Shown in pieces: positions 12,801-24,800 of a stretch of 32,863 nucleotides of DNA (positions are counted from its first letter, which is position 1; each line of letters starts with the position of its first letter). Origin of the DNA: Lingula anatina (lineage: Eukaryota > Brachiopoda > Lingulata > Lingulida > Lingulidae). The stretch is from NCBI RefSeq assembly GCF_001039355.2, contig NW_019775069.1, positions 1,161,517-1,194,379 of the forward strand. The letters run 5' to 3'. Below the pieces are notes generated by a model that worked only from the letters and a program-made list of their open reading frames with translations, was not told the DNA's origin and did not search any database. Made by a program: the position numbers and the translations under genes.

Positions 12801-15800
12801 GGAGCTCATGACTGAATTGATAAGCTACCTCAGATAGTCGTTGAGTCTACGATTGGATGCTAAACTCCAAGTTACATAATTTTACACGCCCCTTTTCAAC
12901 CTGTATAATTACAGCATATAGCTATTGATACTTCAATTAACTCATTTTGATACCCGTCCCTGTCGTCCTGTGTAAATGTGAATGAAAATTATGTTCGACA
13001 GCAATATATGTCCTACAGCTGGGATGTCCTGGTGGGACAGTAGATCTAAAGCCCCCGTCACACTGCGCTTGCAACCTTTTGGCAACCTCTTTGCAACCTT
13101 AGTCGCAAGGAGGCTGCCTTAGGTTTAAAAGTGGTCGCATAAGGCTGCTAACAGGTCGCCTGCGATCGTTGACATACGAAGGCCATTTTTGTGTACCGAC
13201 AACCAGTGCGACTAACTATGAAAAGGCGCTCAGAGCTAATATTTCATTTCTGCACTGCCAGACCAGGTCCCTGCTTCAACCCCTTAGTGCTGATTGCCAA
13301 GCGGGGAGACCGCAGGTATCGTTTATAAAGGGCTGGTATGGCCCCGGACGGGCTTGAACCCGCGTCCTCCTGCTCCGGAGGCGGACACTCTAACCACGGT
13401 TGGTCGTAAAGCCTAGGTCCCAACTACGTTTTGGGCGCACGGTTTTTATGTACCTTGCATCCGGCTAAGACGTAGCTAGATCGCACGTAACGTCTGTTAA
13501 TCATGTCGAAAAGTTACTACGTGCTGTTGCCTGTAGCAGTGTCATAAATTACCGGTATATTGAAACTGAGGGTCCAGTCCGTGTAACACAAAGTCCGCAC
13601 TCCATATAGTTATAACATTAAGGTTTAGTCTGATCATAGTGGATCAAAATCTAGGAAAAAGCTCACCTGTTCAAATGAATGGGAAGCGGACTCTCTGATA
13701 TGGGGGACTCTTTGTCACGTTACACCTGTTCTGTTTATTACCAGATTTTAGAGCAAAGTTTGACCGCTTATGTGCCAGTGGTGCAGTCCCAGTTTACAGA
13801 CAGCGAGTAGCTATTGTTGGTCCCTACGGTGTGGGGAAGACTCATCTCGTCAAGCGCCTCCTTCAAGAGGAATATGACGAAGAAACAGACGCATATACAC
13901 CTGGTGTGAAGATATACCGCCATAGGTGCATCGTCCATAAAGACGGCCGATCTTGTTGGGTCAGAGGGAAAGGTAATGAGACTTAGAAAACATATTTGAC
14001 ACTAGGGTATTTGGGAAGGAAAGAACAGAATGGAGCAAAATTAGGGGCGCTGTACTTTTCCATAAGCTCTAAAGTGGTTAAGATTTTTCCACCACGTTGG
14101 GCTGGAAGACGAGGGGGGTACCATCAGTGCATATTCATGTATGGCTATCAACAACTTTGCTGAAAAAGTGCTCGTTCAAAAGCTTTGTGGGTTTCTTGTC
14201 AATATTCAGACACCTGCGATCGTGACAGTTTCATTTTCCAAGATTCTTCGTATTTTTGTAAACCTCCGTCTGGTATATTTTTCAAACCAGGCTCTAGGCC
14301 CTATGGCCCCTATAAGTCACACAGCTCCATAACCTGATGCATCTTGGGTTAGAAAATATCATGTCAATATCAATGTTCTTTTCACAATCCTCAGATGACC
14401 CAGAAGATCATCTGGTGCAACACATGGTAATTGGAATCCAGAATCCAGACGCATTCCGCCGGGTAGACCAAGTGGACGAAGAGCCACCAGTGAAATCCCG
14501 AAAGGTGGAGAAGGTTATTTATAGCAACACTCGGGAGTCAGAAACAGGTAAATGTTCCTCACTTACGGTTTTTTTGATAGAACAGAAACAAATTATATTT
14601 CTTTACTTTCCATCCATTTCGTAAGAGTTCACTTAATATCGTAATATCTGGGGAATGTATGAAACAGTATTCTTTGGTATAAGACAGTGTGGAATATGTT
14701 ACGGACAATGAACTATTTCATTGTCACCACTCTTTCAGCAATCAATGGGAGCATTCACATCGAGATGAGTCAAGGCCTAATAAGGCCGCTACCTAAATAT
14801 GGCGGACCTACATGTAAGGAAAACCGCTTAATCCTGTAATGGTCTCCCCGCCTCTCACTCGGCTCCCCCACGCATCGTCCCTCGACAGGTTGAATTGAGC
14901 CGAGATTTAATTAGTGAGCCCCTTCAGGGACGACGCGCGGAAAGGCGTGTGAGAGATAGAGAGACCATTAACGATTTAAGCGGTTTCCCTTTCATGTAGC
15001 TCCGCCATATTAGGTAGCGACCTTACTAGACCTCGGCTCTTCTCGATGTGAATGCTCCCAATGTTACCTAACTTAAATATACCTTAAACCACGCTCATAA
15101 GACCCTTCCAAATTAATCGTATTTATAGCAGAGACGGCCAGTTTCAAAATTTTCCATCCGGACCTTGTGCAAAAAATAAAGTCAGTTGCTCGTGGAGAAC
15201 CTGTGGATCCTGAGAAACAGATTACAATTTGGGATTTTGGTGGCCAAGATGTCTATTACACCACTCACCAGACTTTCCTCTCAGAGCAAAACATCTACTT
15301 GTTGGTGTTCCGACTTGATGTAAACCTCGATACCAAAATCCCGGTATACAGAGGAGAGAAGACGGTGAAAGGTATGATGAAGATTACATTTAGATGCATT
15401 TTTTAGGTAACTGTGAAAGCCCATGTTAGATGTTTTATCTGTAAGCACTAATACAAGTGCAATTATCCTTTTGTTTGAATTGGAAACGACGACCGTTCCG
15501 TTGTTTGCGCCTTCTGTTAATAATCAACAGAACTGGCCGTGTTATTTTTGTTGGGGAAATAAATAAACAGTCTTCTTTACCTTAATAAACAGTCTTCTTT
15601 ACCTTAATGTTTCTTTTACATTTTTCAGAGTTCATAGTGTATTGGTTGAACTCTATCCATATGCACACAGTTAGAAAATCAAAAGAAAAGAAGAGCGTCA
15701 TCCCACACGTTTTGATTATTGGAACTCATAAGGACAAATTGGCTTCAGAGGTAATAAATATGTTTTTTTATTCAATTGTTCGATTTGTTTTATACCATAC

Positions 15801-18800
15801 GTCCCACCCGTACCACTGCACTCTTCATATTACAAGGCATTGCGAGTCATTTAGACTTTTGGAGTGTACACCTTGTATTTGCCCTAAGTATCAGAGCTTG
15901 TTCACTATTCATATATTTTCATGGGGTAGCTTTACAGTCCTCCCTGAAGAACACCGGTAATCTGGAGTATTGTCAATCTAAGGAACTGCTCCGCAGTGAA
16001 TCTGCAAATGAATGTCATTAGTCCAAAATCCAACGTTTAGCATATTTAATTTTCCTAATTAATAAAGATATGAATTGAAAAATAAATAATATCTGTAACA
16101 GACAGACTCTCTTTGTGGTATAAAAAGCCTTTATTGATATAACTAAAATTTCACCCTGACATAAACGGTGTCATATAATTAGATACAATGACATTAAACA
16201 AAGCCGACTTTCCATTCTTCTGTCCCATCCCTGCGTTATATACTTCATCTCGTCTAATAGGGCCATTAAGCTGAATTTCGTATGAAGAGTTCCTCTAATT
16301 TAACCCCTCATCGTTTTCCGCGGCGATTACCGAATTTAAGAATTTATCATAGAAGCTGTCGGGTGAAACATTATTAAAGAGTTTCTGGTAGTCTCTTTGC
16401 CATCTTGCAAGCACTTGCCTTTTATCAGTTATTATTTTCTTGTCATCAACAACTTCCCAGGTACCGTGTTGCACCTCTTTATATCCAACTTTCCTATTTG
16501 TTTCTAGAACTCGCAATAATTCTGTTTACTTTCAGCGCAGGGCTTATCCTTTTGGTGTTTATGCGAATAGCTTTTTAACTTTCGATCGAAAGATCTTTGA
16601 TCACATTTTTTTTTTTTTTTTTTTTTTTTTTTGTTTTAACCTTCGTAGTTACATTTTTATATCTGATCCACTCTCTGTGATCTGTTGGATTAGTTTATTA
16701 TTGAACTCCCGACCTTGGTCTGACAGCATTGTCTGTGGGAACCCAAAACTTAAAACGAAAAACATTAAGATTTATATATGGTTCATAAACAATGAAATGA
16801 ATGTATAAGTATAAATACACTTGTAGAAATAAGTATATGACTGGCGTTCTCAATTATTTTGTCATTTAAAACTTAAAACCCATAATCATTGGATTTGTAG
16901 TAGTATTAATAGGCAGTAAGTAAATCATACAAAGTTCAGATATTTTTCAAGTATGGTATTTAATGTTTAAAAGCATGTTTCATGTGCCAAATTTAAAACT
17001 ACACCAAAAACAAATCAAGCAAAAAATTTGCAACACCAGTTGCCTCTTTAGATTGCAATGCTGGAGGTGTGCCATCTTTGAATAGTAACAAACCACAGTG
17101 CAGATGTACACATCGTTATTGGTGGTCTCCTTAAGCGGGCCAATCAAATCTATTCCAATCTGAATAAAATAAATATAATGATAGTGTACGAAATCTATTT
17201 ATTATACAAGTAAGTAAAGTTTTCGTGAATATTGATGAAATTCAAAAATACTTTTATTTATAAAAAAATAAATATAAGAAAATGTGCTAGTGTGCTTTCT
17301 TGACAAACAAGCCTCGAGCATGAAATATGTGAGTGCTATCTGCATGGGTAATAACAATGTAAGGAACAAATACCCCTGTATTTCTTACCATATTCCAGGC
17401 TTCTGGCGTTGTGACTGGTATTGGTTGAAGAGGTGGGTCAGATTGTTTATTTTTGTGTGTTGCCTTCTGGCAAATTGCGCAGCAGGCTATGAATTTTCTA
17501 ACATCCTCGGCCATATTACGCCAGTAGTACTTTTTCTGAAGCTTATCAAGAGTTTTATCCCGCCCTAGATGTCTGACAATAACAGTACATTACGTATTAT
17601 TAAAGTTGTTGTTAACAAACATCATAGTGTTACAATTATTATATAAATATATATTATGGTATGTAAATAACGTTTCTTAACACAACACGTGCGCACGCAC
17701 TGTTGCTCACATGAAGATACGCCCGCACAAATATGCATACCTATGACCGAGGAGTGCATGTTAGCCACAGTGTCCTTGATTTCTTCCTGGTTTGTCATAA
17801 CTTTTCTCCATGATATTTCAGTTAACATTGAAGAGGTGCCTTCACCCCCTGATTCATCATTGGTTTCAACATTTTGTTTGGGTTTTTATTCTGAACTTAT
17901 TAGAAATGTTCTCCTCTTTCGAGCTAAAAAAAAGATAATTCATAAATAAAGATAACATTTCCAAACGCATATCAAGCATTGAAAACAGCAATTAACATTT
18001 TGCTAAACCAAATAATATGCGTACTGAAAGTATATATCCACTAATTATATTTGCTAGAGCATGCTTCCTAATGTCTGTAGGCCGCCGACGTGGATTAGAA
18101 GTGACAATGGTTTTGTGGACATGCTTTACTAGTAATAAAAGTCCCACGCACATGCTGTCCTGGTAGTAAAAGTCCGTGGGCATGCTGTCCTGGTAATAAA
18201 AGTATTTTTGGGGTATACAACTTAATACTTATAAAGCTTTAAGGTTAATATGAATTTTAAGAAAATGATTTACCTTGTAGTTGTCGTTACTGGCTCTTCT
18301 AATTACCCCTTTTTCTTTGAGTGAAGCTTCTGGGGGATATTTATTTTCCCTGAGATATGTCAAAATTGTTTGAATATCTAGCTTCGTGCATCTCTTCGCA
18401 GCTACTGCGTGGGGGTCACGCACGTGCGACGCATTCCCAATGTGCTGTCCACTTTGTTCTTTAGTTCAGAGGGCTGGTGCCTTACTCAACACGCAAATGG
18501 CATTTGCTTCTTCATTGCTTGCGACGTGCGTCTTGCACTACGCGCGTCTCTCTTGCTAACTCCGGGCGAGGGGAGCAAGTTACGCTTGCGGCCTCGCTGT
18601 TCGCAGACTATTAGTAGAATCTTTTCGACATGTCCAACATCCTCCGTACGTGCTTACGGGCTGTCGGCTAGCTCGAAATTGCGTAAAGACTTGTGTGGGA
18701 CGTGAGATTCTGCGCAAAATCTGGACGCAAACAGCCCGTAAGAGCCCGAGGCTTATGATATGCTTGTCATTCTCGCCTATTTTACCATTAAGCACGCAGA

Positions 18801-21800
18801 TGTTTATGTCTGTTAGTAAATTTAAAAAGTGCGTTCCATGGCTATTTGTATGCTCATCTAAAATTTTACGCGGTTCTATTTCATCAACAGCCTATCTCGA
18901 TCTCGTCTGCAGGCGCATTGAAGTCACTACAAATTATTATATTTCACAAATTTTGGTAACCATATATATCTGTTGCAAGCTTTAAAAATGCTTTTCAGTG
19001 TCAGTTTTAGGAGCGTGCTCTCTGGGGGAAGGTAACATACACCCAAGCAAAAGTTGTTTCTTTCTGTTTGTGCTTTGGAAAACAACAACTCCTTTCATCT
19101 CAGAGTCAAGGACTTTAACGTCGTAGGTTGATACCAATCTTTTCCGTAGTAAACAGCCAACCCCACCCGATCCTCTATGCGCATTCACATGCAGATTGGT
19201 GCGGGTTTTTATCAATCCAGAAATAATCATCAATTTGTAATTCATCATTCCCTTGCAAAAATGTTTCGGCGAGGCAACAGATATCGTAATCTTGTTGTTT
19301 TACGAGTGTTTCACGAAATAATATTGGTCCTTGGCCACCCGTTGCAGTTTCAAAAACCGAGCGTTAGACACCCCTGCTATTCTGCGTCTTCCTGGCGCCA
19401 CCGGCGTTGTCCTTGGCACGGATCTGCTTTAGATTGCTGACAATCGTTTCTGACCAAGCGTCCATTCACTCATCTATAGTCTTTTTCACATCTTATCTGT
19501 GTCAGAATGGTGCGCTGTAATACATGTCATTATCTCCATCATCACTATCGTTGTCATAGGCTCTATGCACTTGTGCGTGTGCGATCACCGTATTGCCGTG
19601 ATATATTGTGTCGTTTACAGACATCATTTTGGTGTTAAAAGTGTTCAGTGTGTATAGGTAGAGGTCGATTTGGCGGTGTCACTAGATATAGTCAGATTTT
19701 TGTTTTGTTTTGTTTTGTTTTTCAAAGAATATTTTTAGAAGCTTCCAATAATGTTGTCAGCCTAGTCTTGGTTAGTTCATATGTATATAACTTAAAAATC
19801 AGAATTCTTCGTAGCGTTCGAATCACATAAAATCTTAATATGGCGTAAGCCGTACACGACCCAGTCTACTGTTACTGACATGCGCATAAATGTGTCTAAT
19901 ACTAGTACTAGTGCAGCATACTTTTAAAGTTTTGACATCAGAGCACAGACATATAAGACAGTTAACAGGTAAGCCAAAATATCTGGATCTATCATAAATG
20001 AAAACTTAAAAATTAAGACTCCTTACTTAATCTTTAAGATCGCTTCATACCAGTTTTAGTCTTGAATTGCACTTAAAGACCAACTCAGACCACTAATGTA
20101 CACTGTATGTCCGACACCACTATAAGGACTGCGCAATGGCTACACCAAAATCAGTTTTAAAGCAGAAAGGGGCTTGTGTTGTGGCATCGATTTTCGATTG
20201 CAAGGTATTCTTACTTCAAAATTCAATCTCCGGGTCAGCCTCTTTTCGTCTTTGTCTCGTCTGCACGAGGTGACGTCAGCCCAAGGCGGGAAAGGCAGCT
20301 CCAGGCGGGACAGATCTGTGACGTTCGCGACATGTGGCTTTCAAATATGGAAACGCCCCAGGCAAAATGTTGCCGAACACGCCCCTAGTATGACTACAGT
20401 CAGAATTGCTGATATGGGTTATATAGAAATCATGATCGAGCTGGCAATACTGAAATCTAGAACTTAAGGACCTACTTGTACCCAGAACACGGAAAAGGTG
20501 ACTGATTTTGGTTGACATGATTCGGTGTCGAGATAAGCGTCTTCCGCTCCTTCCTTCTCTGGGATTTTATTATCTCACACACACAAGCAGTCCACTTTCC
20601 TCCCTTTTGTTTAAGTGAAATGTACTGTACTTGAATGTGAGTGTACACTGTAAAGGATAATGTTTTTTTTTTTCCAAAGGCAAACTTAACATTTTAATAT
20701 GAAATTGAACAAGATTTTAAACCCCATACCGTGTTATTTATAGGTAGCCGCTGATGAGATACTTGGTCAACTCTTGGACTATCTGGAGGACAAGCAGGAA
20801 CTCGCAGAACACGTCTACCGTTGTTTTGCCATAAGTAACTTGGCCGACGTTGAGGAGTTTGATGAAATAAAAAGCGAGATCGAGCATCTTTGTGGCTATA
20901 GCAGAGACAGAGAAGCTGGCCGCCAAATGCACCCAGTGAGATGGTTCCAGTTGGAATTGGATTTGGCAAAGAAGAGTGAAGAAAGGCCGATCATATATAT
21001 TAAAGAACTGCGTGATATGGCGCGCTTAGTTGGAATCCGTGACGCGGAGTTAGATGAAATGTTTATTCCTTACCATCATCATCTGGGAGACGTCCTACAC
21101 TTCAAAGTGGATGGACTGGAAAATATCGTCATATTGGATCCACAGTGGTTAGCAGATCTGTTTTCTGCCATCATGACCCCGCCTGTTAGTAAAAGTGGAA
21201 AGGATCGCCTCGATTACTTGAAACGAAGTCTGGAAAAAGGAGAACTGAACGAGGAGGTGTTCGATGTATATCTGCAGAAGGAAAAGATGACCGACATGAA
21301 AAACGAAGTGATTCAACTTATGGAGCATTTTGACCTGATGTTGGACATATCTAAATCAGTTCAAAATCCAATGCTGCCGTCTGGAAAGAGAAAATTCGTC
21401 GTGCCTTGCATGCTGAAATCCAATGACCTGGTGAAATATCGGCCTCCCGAGAAGGCTCGAGAAATATCTTTATTCATTTCATTCCCTCACGGCTTCTTTC
21501 CTCCAGGGCTATTCCATCGTTTGATCATCCGTCTGCTTAGGAAGTATAAACCTTACCATTGTGTAAATGGCATCCCAGATGTTGGTTTTGACCACGCCTC
21601 CTTCCGTCTGGAAGACAAAACATCTGTGCTTCATCTCTTCACTGCAGAAAAGGACATTGAACTGGTGATAACGAACGCTGCCGGCCCACCAAAGCCTCAC
21701 GTATATTTTAATACACGACAAACAGTTGAAAACGAGTTGTCTTATCTACAGAAGACATACTGCCCCAGAATGCACTTTGGGCACTATATCCGGGTAAACC

Positions 21801-24800
21801 ACGGCAAGATCCCAATAGAAGCAGAGACCGTTCTAGAAAAGGATGTCATATGTGTATGTGTAGAGAATGCGGAAGTACCGATTGATTTGAGGCCATATCG
21901 TGTTTGGTTCTCAGGTAAGCAGTTCAAAAACATAATACCTGCTGTTGCCGTAAGTGAACAAAATAAAAGTTTAAATTTTGGTGATATGTGACTTGAACCA
22001 TAACTAGATGTAGCTAGCTTTTATACCTTGAAATACCGACTGTTATACACTCTGCACAATACACAAATAATAATTACTATGAAAAGATATGTATGTCAAT
22101 TATTTCAGGAGAAGAAGCAGTGAAGAAAGCCCCACTCGTGGCTCGAATGCGTCTTTCAGAAAGCAACAGTGTCAATCATGAGCAAGGTAAGGTTGTGTGC
22201 TGAACTCTAGCCTTGGCGTTGTTAATAAGCAAGTCTCGTAAAATTAAAATTATATGTTACCGGTGACAGAAATGAAGATTATTTATCCAAACTCTTGCGT
22301 TTAGTCACTACAATAAAACAGCGTTTTATTTCTAGTACACAACTCATATGATTCACCTTTTTCCACGTGTTTATAAGTGGGAAATTGTGGTTTTACATTT
22401 ATACATTGACAGTAATGTTGAACATAAATGACCTTGATATCAAGCGTTCAATTGTGTGTGTGTGTGTGTGTGTGTGTGTGATTGTGTTTCCAAGAATTTA
22501 GTGTAAATGATATAAAAGTATTATTTAATGCCTATAAAGTGTGATTATCTCGCATTTGCCAACCAGGTAGGACAGAAGAAAAAGAAAAAGGGCTGCCCCA
22601 CAATCAGTCACTAGAAACTGCTTCTGCTCAAACATCAAGTACGTACTGATCTGGTATTGATCGTGGTCACTGACATTGGAATGTTTTAACTACCTTTATT
22701 ATATGTTGGTAAAAAATGCACCATTAATAATTGAACAAAGTACAGGGGTTGACAAGAGTACTGTATCCGTTTGCTATAAGGTGAAGAACAGCTGGATTTG
22801 TAAGGTTTTTCCAATAGTTTCTGGTAATGTCAAGTTAGTATCTTTACTACCGGTTAACAGACCAGTGCTCATTTATTATGTCAGTATTAATATTTTGTAG
22901 GATGGCCACGTGATCTCAATATTGGTGAGAATTCCTGTAGCATGGAGCCTTCTTTAAACTGTTCTTTTGCTTAAAGATGCATACGAAGTCAATTTTTTTG
23001 CCACAAAAGCCGACCAGATGCCATTATATAGTTTAAAATAGTAAATTTAGAGAAATACCAAAAGACATTGTTTAATATTACCCAAAATGATATTTGAACG
23101 GATTTTCCTGTTAGCTTTCTATGCTGTATATCTATGGGGCAGATAAGTAGGTCAGGTAAGTAGGTTAAATCTACAGCCAAAAGTTTAAAGAAAGGAGCTT
23201 TTTTATGGTTTATAGAGCGTTTTATTTGGTTCATCCCTTGGTATGTCGAATTTAGTTAGAAGTGGTTTATGTGCATTACTTGAAATCAACGCTCCACAGA
23301 CACTGGGTTTATATGCACCTTTAACTCAACCACCGTAAAGCTAATTCACAGCACGGTTCAAATTTCCTGAGCCTTGGCAGCATAAAAAGACGCCTGTCGT
23401 CTCTGGCAGTAGTCTGCTTCATGTTGTTTTATGGACATCACCAGTGTCCCCCATCCTTCTGCAAACCCTGTATACAAGTTAACCAAGCATACCACATATG
23501 GGATACAGCTAAAGCCTCCAATTTCAGGGAAACAATTTCTTTGATATTTTCATTTTTGAGTTTTTTTTCACCATGATAACAACTTGACATCTAGAAGGGC
23601 GTTAAACCTACGATGGCACCTCTTATTGTGCGCATGGATGAAAATCCATCCCTTGTTACGTGACCAATAAACCGCAAGGCACTTTTTACGAACGGGTCCC
23701 TCATGCCCCATAGCTCCCTATTCATACAGGTGGTGCAATAATTTTGTCGCCCCCACCCCCTGTAGATCGGGCATTTATGTACTCTGGTATGGTCCACTTA
23801 GTTTGATCTTTAATCTTAACAGTTCTTCCAGAATGCTATATGCAGTCAAGGAAAACTAGTTTTTTTGGTTCATAAATCACTTTTACCAAATTCTTAACAC
23901 TGTACATATTCTTAACACTGCACATAATAACTCATTAACCTTCTCATTGGAGGATAATTTATAATTGTAGGCTCAAGCATGGATGATATGACCGAGGTCA
24001 AAGTAAAACCTTGCTCAGTTGACCTCTTCCAGGAGAAGGCATTCGATCATAAAAATGTTAGTGGCCCCGTTTTATTCTGTTTTATTTTTATATGCAGGTG
24101 TATTTGTTACCGTATATAATGTTCAACAATACAGTAGCTTTGTCATGAAAAAGACATTTATTACAACACCAACTGAATGTTTCACACTTTATCTTGTTGG
24201 TGCACCAAGAGAAGCATGTACTGAGGCAATAGCAGTGCAAGATTACACTTAAATTGTCAACAACCCTTTTGAATATTGCAGGTCTACAAAAACTACAGAG
24301 AGTGGAGAGGGAGAGCTGTGATCATCAACAATGTCAGCTTTGACAATAACTATCACCCCGACAGAGAAGGCACAGAGATTGATGTTAAACGTCTGGAAAG
24401 TTTATTTCAGCAGCTACATTACCTGGTGTCCAGGCATGACAACATGACTGCTAGGGTTTGTAGATCGAATTTAAATGTTCACTTAGTCCGCCGCATATTT
24501 TACCCTTTAGATACAGTTGGTAATATATCAACTATAAACTATGTGATGGTAACATATTAACTCTTTCTGTCATTAAGTATATGATAACTCGTGCATTTTC
24601 ATATGTGATTATGGGTTAAGGATGTAAATATGTGAATAATTTATTCTTTAACTATGTTAAAAAATTTGCAAGACTTCGACCGTTGCCAATTCATTATGAT
24701 GACAGAACTCTTCCCTCAGAGAATTACAAACGCTGATCTCGCTGATGAGATCAGAAAAATGAATTTCTCTTTGACAATATAATAGTATCAAAGTGTACTG

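Noticed and set aside
13330-13406. Working tRNA gene on the minus strand
   Set aside because: A and B boxes are present but the T arm and acceptor stem do not pair; a SINE head is more likely.
20174-20467. Overlapping ORFs of 70-97 codons upstream of the COR exon
   Set aside because: They lie in a possible MITE in intron 6 and in several frames at once, with no recognisable protein features.
23591-23797. 68-codon minus-strand ORF in the intron before exon 11
   Set aside because: No family match and no splice support; it is near the MITE and probably repeat-derived or chance.
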